64,000 bases of DNA from Brugia malayi (taxonomy: Eukaryota; Nematoda; Chromadorea; Rhabditida; Onchocercidae), in contig NW_025062479.1 in NCBI RefSeq assembly GCF_000002995.4, positions 10,221,721 through 10,285,720 of the forward strand, given 5' to 3'. Below the pieces are notes generated by a model. That model did no database searches. It was given only the letters and a program-made list of their open reading frames with translations, and was not told the origin of the DNA. Shown one piece after another: positions 39,120 through 53,168 of this stretch. Numbering within the stretch: position 1 is the first letter of the stretch; every line of letters begins with the position of its first letter. Position numbers and translations under genes: made by a program.

Positions 39120-41247
39120 TGATTTTCGTTCTGTTAAATTTATTGGTCATTCAGTGCTCCATATAATCCAGTGCATTATTGTGTGTCAAACAATTTGACA
39201 TCTTTTTCCAATAATTTCCGAAGTACTAGCTATAATGAATTGAAAAAAATGCTAGCTATAATAACTTATTCCGTTATTTAAATATATTGCTATTCCTTCC
39301 ATTTAATTTGTGGTACTGAACTGTTTCATGGTGTTCTTTTTTTAACTTCATCCCACAATATACCATTCAATAACCTACACCTCGTAATAAGAAGCCAACT
39401 ACCGCAAAATGATCATACTGCGTTACAATAGTCAACTGGATCCCACTTCGAATTAAAGTATACCCATATGTAGAGAAATGGTCATTTCAACAAAAAAGAT
39501 TAAGACTCAGTCTAGACAGAAAACATCTGTCTTGAAGGGAATATTAAGCGGCTCGTTAGAATCATGATTTTTATGGACGTGTGACGACCATTTTTTTTTT
39601 ATTGAAGCAATTTTGGTGCACATGATCGATCTAATTATTCATTGCTCATACGAGTTTGTATGATTCTTCCGATTCGATCTTGTACGATAATTCTAACGTT
39701 TCTAGCCTCTCTTTGTAATATTTTATCATGTGTTTATAAACAAAAACAAAAAAGAAAACTAACATGAATCACACGCAGCTGTATACAACATGTTGTTCAT
39801 TACAACATGAGAAAGAGAAACAAAAATGAACGACTGTTTTACTTCTGAAAGCTAGCTCTTATGATGAGGATAGCACAATTTATATACGGTACTGAGCATG
39901 GCAATAATGTATGGGTATGAAAGAAGTCTGATCACGATCAAATGAAGAGGTAGGAACGATTTAGGCAGTAGTGGCAGGAAAAGTAATGCCAATCGTAATG
40001 GATATTCGAAAAATTGAATACCACTCTGAAATGAATCAGAATTTAAAACCAGTGCGAGGTTTTCTCATGGACTTCTGAAGTCCGGACAGGGCATATCTAC
40101 AATTCATAGATAACAGATGGATAGAAAGTCAAGCACATGTTTCATTCGTAATCATTAAGATATCCGATGTTAAAATGATGATACACTGCCGCCATACATT
40201 GTTGGCAGCGCAGAAGAAGAGTGATAATGAAATCGAAATTGGAGAGCTGGTGTGTTTGACGTACCGTTTCTCTCGACTCAGAAAATTTCATAACTTATCA
40301 TAGCGAACAGCAGAAATGCTGTACTGAAAGAACTTTGGAAAACAATATGGGACAAAATATACAAATAGGATGATGAAATGGTTCTATTATAGTTGATAAA
40401 AAACAATGGTGAAAGTCTGAGCCAATATTCTGATCGGATAGACTTACTAATACATAATAATCACTCTAAAACAAGTGTTTTAAATCGGTCTTATACAGTT
40501 CAACGGGACTTTTGATGGATAATTCATTTAGTCTGATTCCAAGCTGGAATTCAAATCCCACGTTTTAGAACTACGCTTTTTTTTTTTTCTAAAGAAGCTC
40601 AGCTTAAATTTACGCCCCTTCATTATTGAATATTCTAACGATTTTATAGGAGTTTTACTTAACAGAAATAAAATTTTATTACAATAAAACTGAAGCTGTA
40701 AAGCTTCAATGAGACACCGGTCTGGAATTCATTTGGTCTGATTCCAGCGGTGCAGTGAATCGAAAAAAAAGCACCGCCCTCTGTCTGAACCAAAGTTAAA
40801 AGATAAATAAAATAACCGAGTCAACGTTCACCATAAAGAACATAAGTAAAAGAAAACAGAAACCAGACAAAAAGAAGAGCTGTAAGGATGAGTGCACCTA
40901 TTTCAGGGAAATAAATTTTTCAAATTTCTTGAAAAATATCGCAAGAACTACTTTTAACGTTTCGTTTCGCCAGAACTTTTCCTGCAATAATCTGAAGTTG
41001 CTTCCAAAAATAAAACATTGCAGATCTGATACGAATTCCATTTTAGTTATTCTTCAATTAAAACTGAAATCTTTCCAATATAGGATATGAAAGACTCTAA
41101 TGTGAAAGAAAAGAAACATGTGCACACATAGTAATATTCACTTGAAGGCAAATACGTACTTGCAAGAATGAAAACGAAAGATTTGAGGTTTGCTATTCCG
41201 ACAAAAATTTTAGCTAAATAAACTAAATACAACCATCTAAATACAAC
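39120..41247. other. convergent intergenic region
   Basis: About 2.1 kb between the 3' ends of the WASHC2-like and ATAD2-like genes. Base composition is more balanced than elsewhere. It contains a repeated 21-mer (40521-40541 and 40726-40746) but no gene I can support. Confidence 0.5.
40521..40746. repeat. dispersed direct repeat of 21 bases
   Basis: AATTCATTTRGTCTGATTCC plus A occurs at 40521-40541 (A at R) and 40726-40746 (G at R), about 205 bases apart, and TCTGGAAT/CTGGAAT motifs recur nearby. It may be the edge of an old duplicated or mobile sequence. Confidence 0.45.
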
Positions 41248-44200
41248 TCATTCCGAAGAACTCCAATTACGGATCATTCCATCGATTTCATATGGCAACT
41301 GCGTACGATCCCATTTATCACGGAATGTCTCAACAATCTCCGAAATCTTCGCAGCAAAAAGTTCCAAATCCACCAATGGCCAACCGCGACTTTTGTTCAC
41401 GGCCTAATTGATTTCTTATCAGACTTGCAAAGAAATGAACCGAGAGACTGTAGTGCCAGAAATAAATCATATACAAATATGCATTAATTATGCCCGTCTG
41501 AAGAATGATACTTTTTTCCCACAAAATATATACCTAATTACTTCCACCCGTTGAAAACTTACCATATGGACTACAGCATCGAGTTTATTGAGATCGATTT
41601 TAAGATTTCGTTTACTTTCTTTAATAGTACCAATTTCACGATTTGAATTTGAACTGATCTAGAATGAAATACTTCTGAAACCCTATTTTAAAGTATAACA
41701 ACATTATAAGAGAGATATGAATTAGTTTTTCTGTAATTTTATTTTTAATGGTACTCTTTCGATCCAATCTAGTATTCTCAAAGTATTCTTTAGCTTTGCA
41801 TCAGTTTGCAGAAATTCAAATTTTATGATTACATTACACGGTTACACCCAAAATAGATTTTCATTAATGAGGATTTACATTTGCGATAAGTCCACAGCGT
41901 CAGGAAGATCAGTAATATGAAATGATTACGAAGGATAAAGTGAGTTAGCACGAATGAAGTAATGCAACACTTTAAGAAATTTGGTAGAATAAAACTAACA
42001 GCATTTATATACTGTCCATTCTCAAAATCCTTGTCATCATCCGTTACAAGCTGGTCACCTTCACTCAGCACACTATTTTCAATATCAATACCTTCGATTT
42101 GACTGCTGAAGAATATAGAGATTATGAAAAAATCCAAAAAAAAAAAAAAAAAAAAACCCCGAATATTAACTGAAAATCTTGAAACACAATTTTTGACCAA
42201 ATCAATCGATTAAATGTAAAACAAGAATTTTATAAAAACAAAACAGAAGATACAAAAGAGTCAGTTAATTTGATGCCCTATAGAAAGATTTCTAAACAAA
42301 TACCAACCTCAAATTGGGATGGCTTGTACGGCACTTTCTAAGTGATTTCTTGATACAACGCCGTTTTCGAGACAATTTGTAAGTGTGCAACCCACGTCGC
42401 TTGATGCCTGTTTTCTTTAAATCCTGCAAAAAAGAATAAAATTAAGTTACGCTTCAGTATGTGCAACTGCTCTTATAATATAAAATCTGTTTACATGTTT
42501 TTAAGATTTAAAAATCTTTAAGATTTCGATTTCCTTAACGTAGTACAGATATTTCGAAAAAAAAAACTTTTGGTATATTTGTTTCTACTTGACCGCCCTT
42601 CATATGAACTTCACAGTTATTCGCTACATATCCACTCAATTGTTTTCCACGATCGTCATCACCCACCATAATGCCATTTTCTTTTAACATCCTTTTCACA
42701 TCCTAAAAAGTTAAGCGTGAAAATAAAGTTTCCATTATCTTTATGCCGTGCCAAAAACATGGATCCACAAGATGTTAAATCTGTTTTCCGTTTTCTTATT
42801 TTAACACCACGCAAATTTATTTGAATTCAAGAATGTTGAGATCTTGGTTCTCAGAATATTGCACTTTTCCTACCTCCAGACGCTTCAAGAACTTCGAATC
42901 CAATTCCAGAACTGCTCGCTGGCCCATATCCAATAACAATTTTGCCATAAGACGAATCTGACGTCCTAAATTGTTGTAAATGTAAATTTTAAACACTTTC
43001 ACATCATATTTACAAAATTTTAGACAGGGAATAGGAAACTTCCTACAACTTATAGTGAGGAGAACACAACCCTAATATCTCCGTAACCAACAAATGTTTC
43101 GCTAACATTTTTCTTTTAAATATAACCTTCATAATCAGTCATTGGATTATATTCCACTGCATTTTGATGAATCAGTCGGAAATCATTAAGGAATTCGTCA
43201 GGTGTCTTATAACTAGATGCTTTTGAAAACATAGTGCCTAGATCCATAGGACTTTTAATATGCGTATAATAATCGGGTACATCTACAGGATCTACTGGTT
43301 GTACAAATGCACTGAATCGACGGTCACGGATTAAACGAGCTGGAAAATGAAATAATGCAATATATGTGGCAAAAAAAAATCAAATAATTTGGTTTCATTA
43401 AAAAGCTGCAACTAACCAATAGTTTCTTCGTAATGAAGAATAACTTCTAAATGATACTGATCATAAAGCTTCTTCAGTTCTTTAATCTCATCACTGCTGA
43501 GTTGGTTCGAAGGTTGTACCATGTCAGCTTTTGCAAGTGGAGGATATTCGTCAGCTAAAAAATACAGCTAACACGATACTTATTATTTCAAATTAGAGCT
43601 CTATAATTAAGGGATTTGTAAACACAGAATAATAGTAATCATTCCAGTCTCTCTTAGAAAAATGTTCCGAGATCTGGCAGATGTTTGAAATATAATTATT
43701 TAGCTTTATAATGAATTTAATAATGGGAAGTCTTGTAGACCTGAGTTGTAATTCAACAACAAAAAAAAAAAAAAAAAAAACAAAACAAAACAAAACAAAA
43801 AACAAAAATAAAGAATTAAACATGTCCAAAAATTGCATTATCAAAGATTTCAAAAGACAATAATTTGCCGTTAAATGTTATGGGTGGAGTACAAGCTGGT
43901 TCGACAATAACGTGCCGAAAATAAGCTTCGAGTCGGTCAGCTGGAGGCGGAGTTATTTCCATTGAATCTTGAGAACGAAACACCAATTGAATCTGTAATA
44001 GCTCATTATCATTTTTATATAGTACGAGAACAGAAAGCTTTGTCATTATGTAACTAAATGTGGTTTTCAGAAATGAATATTAAGAAGTTAAATCTCGCCA
44101 AAATTCAATTAGCCATTGAAATTGACGTTCGATATTTTGAATAGACTTCCTGCACTGCATGAACTGATATAATATGTAAGACCAGTATCTTACCCCAGTT

Positions 44201-45649
44201 TTGAACCTCACATCTTTTTGAAGAATTCCAAGAGCAATATTATATTAACCTACCTCGGCAGGTAGTTCCGAATAGCTACATTCTGCTGTCGAAAGAAGAA
44301 AGATGGAGGTGAAACCCGTAAATGAACTGACAGCAGATAAAAGCTGGAAAAGCAAACAGCATAGGGTAGTGAGAATCATTGGGATGATGTGTATTATTAT
44401 GGCAAGAACAATTACTTCATGATTTTGGCAAAAAAAAAATACCAGATTCCAAACTGATGAAGGTACTGACGAATACCACCTGTCAATGGAAGGAATTAAC
44501 AGTAAACAAGGTGTTCCGCTTGATGAAGCTCGAATAGCTGATTGCACACAATGAGAAAAACGTTCTTCTGGTAAGCCTACAAAAAATAAAGCGCCAGATA
44601 ACTCAACAAGTTAAACAAAAATAGAAAATAACTGCAAAAATAACCGTAAGAGAAGAGGTTGGCCATTGAAAGTGAAAACACCGGGAGATGATCCAGGTGA
44701 TTTATGATAACAGGTAAGATATACGACGTTTGACCTATATTACTGGAGGAACCACAAAGCAATAAACGAGCTAAAACAATTTTTTCAGGAAATAACAAAT
44801 CATTTCAACAGGGCAGATAATATCGAATCATGAAAAAAATATTTCTCAAAATCTCAAAACAATTTATAATGGTATAAACATAAGTAAACCTAATTACTCA
44901 TTCCAAACTATGGGAAGAATTATGCTTATTAATTCCAACTGCCATTATTCTGGATTTTTGATCAAGCCTATAGCGCATAATATCCCAACATATAAGTCAA
45001 TATATTCTCTCGTTTAATAAAAAGCTGACTATTAAAAAAGAAAAGTTTAATTGAAACAGAATTCTTTCCTCACAAATACGAATATTATTTTTATCGATAA
45101 AATTGTCATCAACTTGCCAGATGGTACAGCAGAAGTTGAATAAACTGTTTTTAGGATTCGCTCGATACCATCCAATTCTCGATCGTTATCAATTACATCG
45201 TGGTAACCTTTAGGAATGCGATGACATATTACAGCGATCACATGTTCTAACAATATTTTGAGTCTGTCATCCAAAATTCGCGAAGGTATAGTGAAATCTG
45301 AAAATCTCTGAATGAAAAAGTTCTGCATTATGCTCCGCTGTAGATTTAATTCCTAACACTCACAAAACCTGAAAAATTTAAAGACAGAAATTCATACCTC
45401 TTCGACCAGCCGGTACAATGCGTCGCATAGCAATATCGAAATCTTTCTTTTCCACTTTCAGTGCTTTAGGATCGATGCAGACCTTTTCTTTAGATGAATA
45501 GATTTGAGGAAATTGAGATCGAAGAGCAGTAAGAACTGCTTCCGTACAAAGCGACTGAATTATATAATGTAATACGCACAAGCTTGGTTATTAGACACGA
45601 TAATCAGTAATCAATCGTTGCTTTTACACATCAAAGAATAAAAGAAGCG

Positions 45650-45681
<32 letters not shown>

Positions 45682-48600
45682 TTATCGAACCTTTAAATCG
45701 GCGCCACAATATCCCGATGTGCGCTCAGAGAGCCATTTGAAAATGTTGTCTGATGGTCGATTAATACCCCATGATGACGTATGAATTTTTAAAATTTCCA
45801 ATCTCGCATTTTTATGAGGCAAACTAAAGAAGACCTGACTTTATGGAAACTAACTTCGAAAAATATTAGGTAAAGGAACCGAACAATCCTTCAATTTTCT
45901 GAAGGAGTCTATGACGAAACAAAACAAACCGGAAGCTTAACTCTCGATCAAATCGACCAGGACGCCTCAATGCAGGATCGATGGCATCTATCCTATTAGT
46001 TGCTCCGATTACAACAACCTCAAAGAAATTTCCTACTGCGTGATGAAAATATGACAAATGCTTGAATAAATGTAAAAGGCAATAATAGAAAAAAAAAAAA
46101 GACACTAAATACCTCGCAGCGACTGTCCAACCCATCCATAAGTGCCAACAAAGTTGAAACAATGGAGCTATGGATTTGATCCTGTTTTGAACTTCGAACT
46201 GGAGCCAAACCATCGATTTCATCAAAAAATATTATGGAAGGACGCATTACGAAAGCTTGTTCGAAAAGGGCTCTGAAAGTACAAAATCCTTAGTTAATAC
46301 TAAATAGGAAATCTCATTTTAATTTTCAAACACGAATCACCAGAAGCTAATTTTATAGTGCAGATGATGGGATCAGTGAAAAAACTGAAAAGCGTACTCG
46401 ATATAAAGTCAGAAAAAAAAAGTCGACGAAATGCAATAAATAGTTATTTGACATAAATGAAACGTTAACCTTAACTGTCGTTCAGACTCGCCTATCCATT
46501 TACTCAAAATATCAGCTCCTTTGCGCATGAAAAATGCTACTTTTTTATCACCATGACTGCATGAATTGGCTAACGCACGTGCTACAAGTGTCTTTCCCGT
46601 GCCTAAAAGTGTCGTTGTAATCGTAACTCACTTTTTAAACAGCCAACTTGAAATCAATATTTTCTTAGTGACATCATTAAGAAATATAACTTAAAAGCAT
46701 TAAACACGTGCCTGAAAAGTGAGGCATTTTCGTATCAAAAAAGTCCCCGTTGTTAATTTAATGAGTATCCCTAAACCTATGGTCCTGTCGACTTGCAAAA
46801 CTGCATAATGTATAATCAAATATAAAAATATAAGTGTTATCATCTGGAGGTTATCAGCTTAACAGCATAAAAAAGACAAACCTGGTGGTCCATAAAAGAG
46901 AACTCCTTTCGGCGGTTGAATACTGAATTGAGAAAAAATTTCACCATACAGTAACGGGAAAAGAACTACTTCCTTCAAAGACTGTATGTGACAATCCAAA
47001 CCACCAATTTTGCTAAAATCAATGCTGCGATCAATGTGCATGGGATCAATATCTGAACCGGAAATATTAGCCGCTCCAGCTTTACGACGGATTAATTCAC
47101 GCACGCCAATTGTATATGACAGATCATCACCTGAAAGAGAAGAGTCTCTATTATCAGGAGTATAAAGCTTTCATTATAAATTCTCCAAAAAAAAAAAAAA
47201 AAAAAAAAAAAATAGTTTATATTTACAAACTGCTATTGTAGAAAGTTACAAAGACATTTTGATTAGTGAAAAAATGGTTTAAAGAATAAAGAATTCCTGA
47301 GTGATAAAAAGGTATCTGTTCAGAGCAAAAAGAGAAAATTTTTTAGCTAAAACTTACTATTAACCGGACGCAGTTGAGCTCTAGACTTCTTCATTCTTCG
47401 CAAACGATGACATTGAAATCGAGTATCCTCGTTAGCCTCTGTGGAACTTTCAGATGAAGTAGATGATGAATTATTCCTACCAAAGAGTGATTTTCTGTAA
47501 AGCACGTAAAATTCATGTAATGTTTAAAATTAAAAAAATACTAGCACAATATAGATAAGAAATAAAATAAATTATTGAGATTTCTCAAAGAAACATTAAA
47601 AATGCTGCACCGATGAGTATACCGTCGTGATCGTGATCCTCCTAAGTCATTATTCAAAAGTTCACGTCGAACGGTATATGTACGAGTAGTTTGAGCACGC
47701 GGTTCAACACAAAATCGTGCTACTGGATTGATATGCGTCCTTAATGCATAATGTCGAGGCTCATTATCATCCGTCTCATCATCGTCCTATTATATAATTA
47801 AAAAATTTCTCGAAGTTGGCATAACATTATATCCACATTATGACCATTATTTTTATTTTGAACATCTTCTATGTGTTTTCACGTTTTCTCATGCAGCACT
47901 GAAATCGCATAAAACTATTTTAAAAAACTCCTGAACTGTCAGAAAACAAAGATACTTTGAAAACCTAAAGCGTTTGCATCCGTAGCTATGTAAATAAAGC
48001 TACAACTACACTATTATTTTTGATAATTTTAGAATTTTTTAAAACAATTTTATATGATCCAAGTGCTATGTGAGAAAAAAGATATCTGCTTTGGGACATC
48101 CATCTCCAATGATGTTCCGGTATTTGCAGATGTGAGCGTTCAGAATCGCATAACACATAGAAAACCAAAAAAGGAAAAGAAGAAATATGAACTGACTTCT
48201 GGAGCATCATTCGTTCGATCTTCGTCACCACCTTCTGAATCTTCTTTTTTAGGCTGTCGCCTACGAAGTGAACTGCAATAGAAACTAATGAACTAATATA
48301 ATAGTGAACGAAAAAACTTAATGAAATCCACTGTTATGTTTCACTCGATACTATTAAGAAATAATTCAAAGAAATCAAAGAATCCTGTAAACAGCGACGA
48401 ATTTTACTGTGATTTCACTTATAAATATTGTAATAATTGTAATCCTTTACTATCAGATAGTTTCATATAATGCAATCGTATTGGATAAATAAGTGCTTTA
48501 CTTGTATCATCAAGAGCCAGCCTCTCTACCACTCCTAATCTGAAGCTGTAAAAGCGAATTTAAGAAATCATAAAAACAACAAATATATTTCAACATACTT

Positions 48601-50297
48601 GCATGCCACAGCATTTTTGGCCTTTTTTTGAGCAACAAGTGTAGCCTGCTTCTTTGCCTGACGTCGCTGTTTCACGCCTTCATACATATTTGGCTCTACA
48701 ATTTCCTGTTTAGTATCAGATGCAGCTAATGAATTTGCCAGTACAGGGCGTGAATCTTCTGCTGCTGAATCTGAAGCCGGGTAGTTAACTTCGTCATCAA
48801 CTGGAGATGACGGTTTCGACCTGCAATATAAGTTTATTGAAAGCATTCATCTTCTACAGCTGAATCTAAACTTCGTCATCAACTGGAGACGACAGTTTCG
48901 ACCTACGATATAAGTTTATTGAAAGCCATTACTTTTAAAGGATTTTCTAATTCTAAAATACTGTTCTACTTCATCTTTAAATGCAGGCAGTAAGTATGTT
49001 ACTCAATGTTGCCTTGAAAAACCAAATTCTATGTTCCTAATACCAGAACTGTTACAAGACAAATTTCCTTGACTCACAGTTCTCTTCCTAAACTGAACAT
49101 ATCAGTAACTAAGCCCACACACATAATTTCCATCTAAACAGTGAAAATTTGAATCACTTGAGTGCTTCGGTAGCTAAGGAAATCCGAAACTTAACAAATA
49201 AAAGACAATAAAAATTATAATTTTAGCAGGAAAATGAAGCAAAGTGATTTAAACCATAAATTTTATTTAGTTTTGTAATGTCAAGTAATTTGTAATATGG
49301 AACGCTCAGAGCATACATCGCGTATGCATGCGATGCAAGCAACATTGCTGAAGACAATAAAACTGGAATAGCTATGTAGTGTGACGAATATCTCCAATAT
49401 TTAATATCCTTGCATGGTAATTCAGCAACAAAGAAGTTATCAAGACATCTCTCTTCGAAAACAGCTCATTTCCCACACCTCCTGTACTTAATAACTCATT
49501 ATTATATTGAATCCACTACTAAGAAAACCCATGCAGAGGAGGCTACAAAACCTCGATTTCTTCCGGATTTTTGAATGCATCATACAATCTTCGAAATCAT
49601 CATCAACATCACTCTGTCCATTCGTCGGAACACCGTATGTATCAACATAGATCCTGTCTTTTGATCTAGTCGAATAGCGGAAGGTATGAGGTAGCATATA
49701 TGAACTATTTATCTGAAAGCAGTAAATGACTTGTCCAACTAATTTTTAAAATAACTAGTTCTTCACTCGCTGACATGAATCAATCACACAATCTGCTTTT
49801 TTTTGCTTTTTTTTCTCACGTATCATGAAACAACTACCAGAACAAAGGTAAATAGCAAATACGACTTGGAATCTCACATCCTTTCTTTTCTTTTAGCAAA
49901 AAAAAAAAAAAAAAAGAAATATAAGCGGCTTTTTTCTCATTTTTTCTCACATCATTTTTTCAAAGAAAGAAACTCGCTTGCAATATTTCCCAAGCAAGTT
50001 GCCATGCAATATGATACTCTTCTGGAAAAGGAAACGAAGGCATTCATCAATTTTACCTCACCATGAGGCCTCTTGAACTAATGTAAACTTAATACAAATA
50101 AGTAAACTAAAACATACTGGATTTCGCGATCTATTGGCTCGATCGACCAGAGAGCGTAACAGTGAATCCCCCGTGGAATTACTGAGAAGGAAATTTTCAT
50201 CCAAGCTCATATAAATCGCTTGCCTCTCTCGAGAGGAACGTCGTGGAAACTGTACCGATCCATCTCGGTAGCCATATTCTCCACGTCTTGATGACAT
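41248..50297 (-). CDS. ATAD2/LEX-1-type AAA ATPase with bromodomain
   Basis: 25 exons, about 1,173-1,181 residues, start MSSRRGEYG at 50297 and stop at 41248-41250. The N-terminal 340 residues are acidic/basic and poorly structured, with an ATAD2-like PRHYALRTH stretch. AAA domain 1 has Walker A GPPGTGKT (about 394-401), Walker B FFDEIDG (about 455-461), GATNRID and the arginine-finger box [11 protein letters not shown] (about 510-520). A second AAA domain starts at about 681 with a degenerate Walker A ([11 protein letters not shown]), as in human ATAD2. The bromodomain (about 875-960) has [10 protein letters not shown] and the acetyl-lysine-binding Asn in HQNAVEYNP (about 944). A helical tail follows and ends NWSSSE. 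The family binds acetylated histones, opens chromatin and counters silencing; C. elegans LEX-1 promotes expression of repetitive transgenes. Exon 13 ends at a GC donor. The exon-17 donor (43869 by GC, or 43893 by GT) is unresolved. Confidence 0.94.
44771..45117 (-). other. GC-AG intron 13 of the ATAD2-like gene
   Basis: On the minus strand the donor is GCAAGT after CCATCTG, and the acceptor TTTTTTAG precedes CTCGTT. Phase 1 at both sides fits only this GC site; the nearby GT (GTACCA) breaks the frame. Confidence 0.8.
48756..48926 (-). repeat. partial tandem duplication of ATAD2-like exon 3 start
   Basis: The 58 bases at 48787-48844 (5' end of exon 3, its acceptor and the adjoining intron) are repeated nearly exactly at 48869-48926. 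Homology continues, with a small deletion, into 48756-48786 versus 48849-48868. The intronic copy keeps a TAG acceptor, but its frame closes at a TAG within 12 codons. Confidence 0.8.
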
Positions 50298-53168
50298 CTA
50301 CACACCACTACACTCTCTGCCTCTGTAAACGAATACGTTTCAAATAAATTACTATCATATGAAATAACATATATTAGGATAATGTGAACAGCTATTTAAA
50401 TAAAATAATGAATAGCCTAGATTAACTAATTTAGAAGTTATTGCAAACTAACGAGTACCAAACTTTTCCTCTTTTCTGCAGTATTTATTTTATTATTGTT
50501 TGATCATTCGAATAATTTCAAATTATTCGATCAGCTCACAACTTTTACTTGTAAAACCTCTCACTGTCAACAAACGTTTTTAATCACTACATTAGCCTGA
50601 AGTCAAAGTATGACTACAATAATATAGGTCATGCAGCAAGTAGCCATGAACGTGCAATATGTGTACTGCGAATTCTAATGTTATGATTTTCAGTCTTTCT
50701 ATTTTGTCTACGCTTATACGACAAAAATACTTTTTCTAGTAGAATGTTAAAGGTCAAGTATGAAGTAGGAATGATGATGAATTTTGTAACTTCTAACTTT
50801 CCTTATCACCTTTCTAGCACTTCTCGTTATACCTTGCATCTTTTCTCTCCCTAAAATCATACTGCCTGGTCATAACTAATATTAATTAGCTATCGATCCA
50901 TACACATACACATATAAACACTTACATGCAACATATATTGGCATTTCATGGTAACCAAGAAAAAACTGAAATTTCCCTATCCCAAATTAACTGTCACGAT
51001 TCTTGCGTTAGTCACACCGAACCGTCCAACAAAGGACAAATGCAAGAATGCATACAACTGACAACACCTGCACTACCTGCATATCAGCTTGCTGAGCGGC
51101 AGTGAAACTTGTGAAATAAATGAGTACCAACCGTGGCGTATTTCAAGTTTAATTTAAAACATTTTTATTTATCATTTATTTATTTATTTTTTCTAATATT
51201 TCACTACTAACATATTATTATAATTTGTATTTAAATTGTTTGAGATTAAAAACTTGTAAAGTTTAAAAATGAGCTTAAAAATGTCTTTCTTTTGTTTGTA
51301 ATTGTATCATCATGATTTTGCTTTTCCCAATTCTTGAAAACCCTTCAGGAAAAAACGGTGGTAATAATAATAACCAATAAAAATAAATTTCAAATTAAAA
51401 TTTGCAATCAAAGCGGATTTCTAAAAAAAATTTCATTCAAATTAAATTTAAAATCAATATTTTCAATTAAAATAAATCCTTGACTACTACAATTTAACAA
51501 TTGATATCATCAGTGATAATAATAACTCTAATAAATAAACTTGACAGAATAACTTCAACATTAGTTGTTGATTAAGTTCTATCAATTATCAATTAAACAA
51601 ATATCGTGCATTTGCTGTATTATTATTTTTTTTTTTAATTTAATACTCGTAACAATCAACTGAATTAATTTTTCAAAAAACACAGACTGTTTCGTATTTT
51701 CATGCCTGCTCCTAAATCAAACTTCAGTCAGCATAATCACAGTCAATAAACTCGCTTCTTGTCACTGTAATCATATATGTAACCAAAGTATTAATTAATC
51801 ATATATGTAACCAAAGTACTATTAAATGTTAATACAACACTATGACAAATTTGAATATCAACAAAAAAATAAGATGCGAAAATTGAAAGAAACTTTTTAA
51901 AATCATACGTGACTAAAAGTCATTAACAACTAACATAGTGAAATCTTCTAGAATATATCAATTCAACACTTAGTGATATCACACCGAAGTGGTTAATAAA
52001 ACGAACAAATATACAAAATTAGAACCGAAAACTTTTCGAAACATTTTTAAATTCCATACTCATGTGAACTGAGAGTGTGCAAAAGTTTGTAACCTTGAAA
52101 TACAAGTCGAAAACAAATTCGAGTGACTTTTGTGCAATAATTATACCAAAAACTGAACGAATATTATCAATGCAATATTATGCAATACTATCGTGTATTG
52201 TTTAGAAAATGGACTGGTGGCCATTGTAGCATGTAGGGAAATATATAAAGATAAAAAGAGAACAAAAAAGACTTTTTCTGTTTTAAAAGAGAGTAGAAGA
52301 TATTAGGGACAATTTTTGCTCATCAATATACTGAAGCTTCATTACCGTTACTGACCTTTTCACCTCTAACTCCTAATCGATCAACCAGACCATTGTTTGT
52401 CTCTTGTTCTTCAACAATTTCAAAACACAATAAATGACGTAATAAGATGCAGAAATTCACGCCTTCAAGTTTTTCAATAGAATTTTTCGTTTCCACCATA
52501 AAAAAGAATTAAAATTTGCTCCCTTCCACATTACCTCAAGGCCAATTTAAAACGCAGGAAGACATCGTAATATATAGCAAACCCCAGCAATGCATAATGC
52601 ATAAATCACATATAGTTACATCACAGGCCAGTGTTTCGAAGCACCGAAATCAACAGTTTACAAAAGTGAAAAAAATCTCAATCGTCAAAAGTTTCTAAAG
52701 ATTTTCTTAACTGATATAAAAAAAGCAAAGGATAATACTGGTTTATGTTGTATCAGGAAGTCTTTGAATTGGATATTAAAAAAAATTTTATTGCGCAATT
52801 TTCGTCATTGTTTACTCCTGCTACACTATCGTTAATACAAGAGAGAACTTCTATATAATGTACATGGCGTACCAAAACATTCAATAATGCGAAACAAGAC
52901 TTGATATCTCAAGCTCAAACCACTAATAAAAAAAGTTAACATAAAAGGCACCTCGATTAACTCTGCATACACAGTGTATTTTATTCAAATGACAGCGAAT
53001 GTCGCTAAGAGAAAATGAGAGTTCAATGTAAAATAATTCCACATTTTCGACAAGATTTTTTTTTTTTTAAAAAGGCCAGTGCTACATAATGGGATTCAAC
53101 CGAGCTGAACAAACAATAAAGACAAAGTGCAGCTATCGCAACCCTATAATTAAAATGGAACTGCCTAA
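50298..53168. other. intergenic between cytochrome c and ATAD2-like genes
   Basis: About 2.9 kb. It should contain the promoter of the ATAD2-like gene and the 3' UTR of cytochrome c. A likely spliced-leader acceptor (GTTTACAG on the minus strand, AG at 50323-50324) lies 25 bases 5' of the ATAD2-like ATG. An 18-base repeat (AATCATATATGTAACCAA) occurs twice in tandem at about 51770-51816. I see no gene. Confidence 0.5.

Noticed and set aside
40540..40570. tRNA B-box-like sequence (GGAATTCAAATCCCA)
   Set aside because: No T-stem pairing, A box or acceptor stem could be built around it.
48505..48546. Possible extra exon of the ATAD2-like gene between exons 3 and 4
   Set aside because: It has an acceptor and a donor, but its length would shift the frame and destroy the good exon 3 to exon 4 join.
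52516..52698. 60-residue plus-strand frame
   Set aside because: No splice or start context and no recognisable motif; probably chance.
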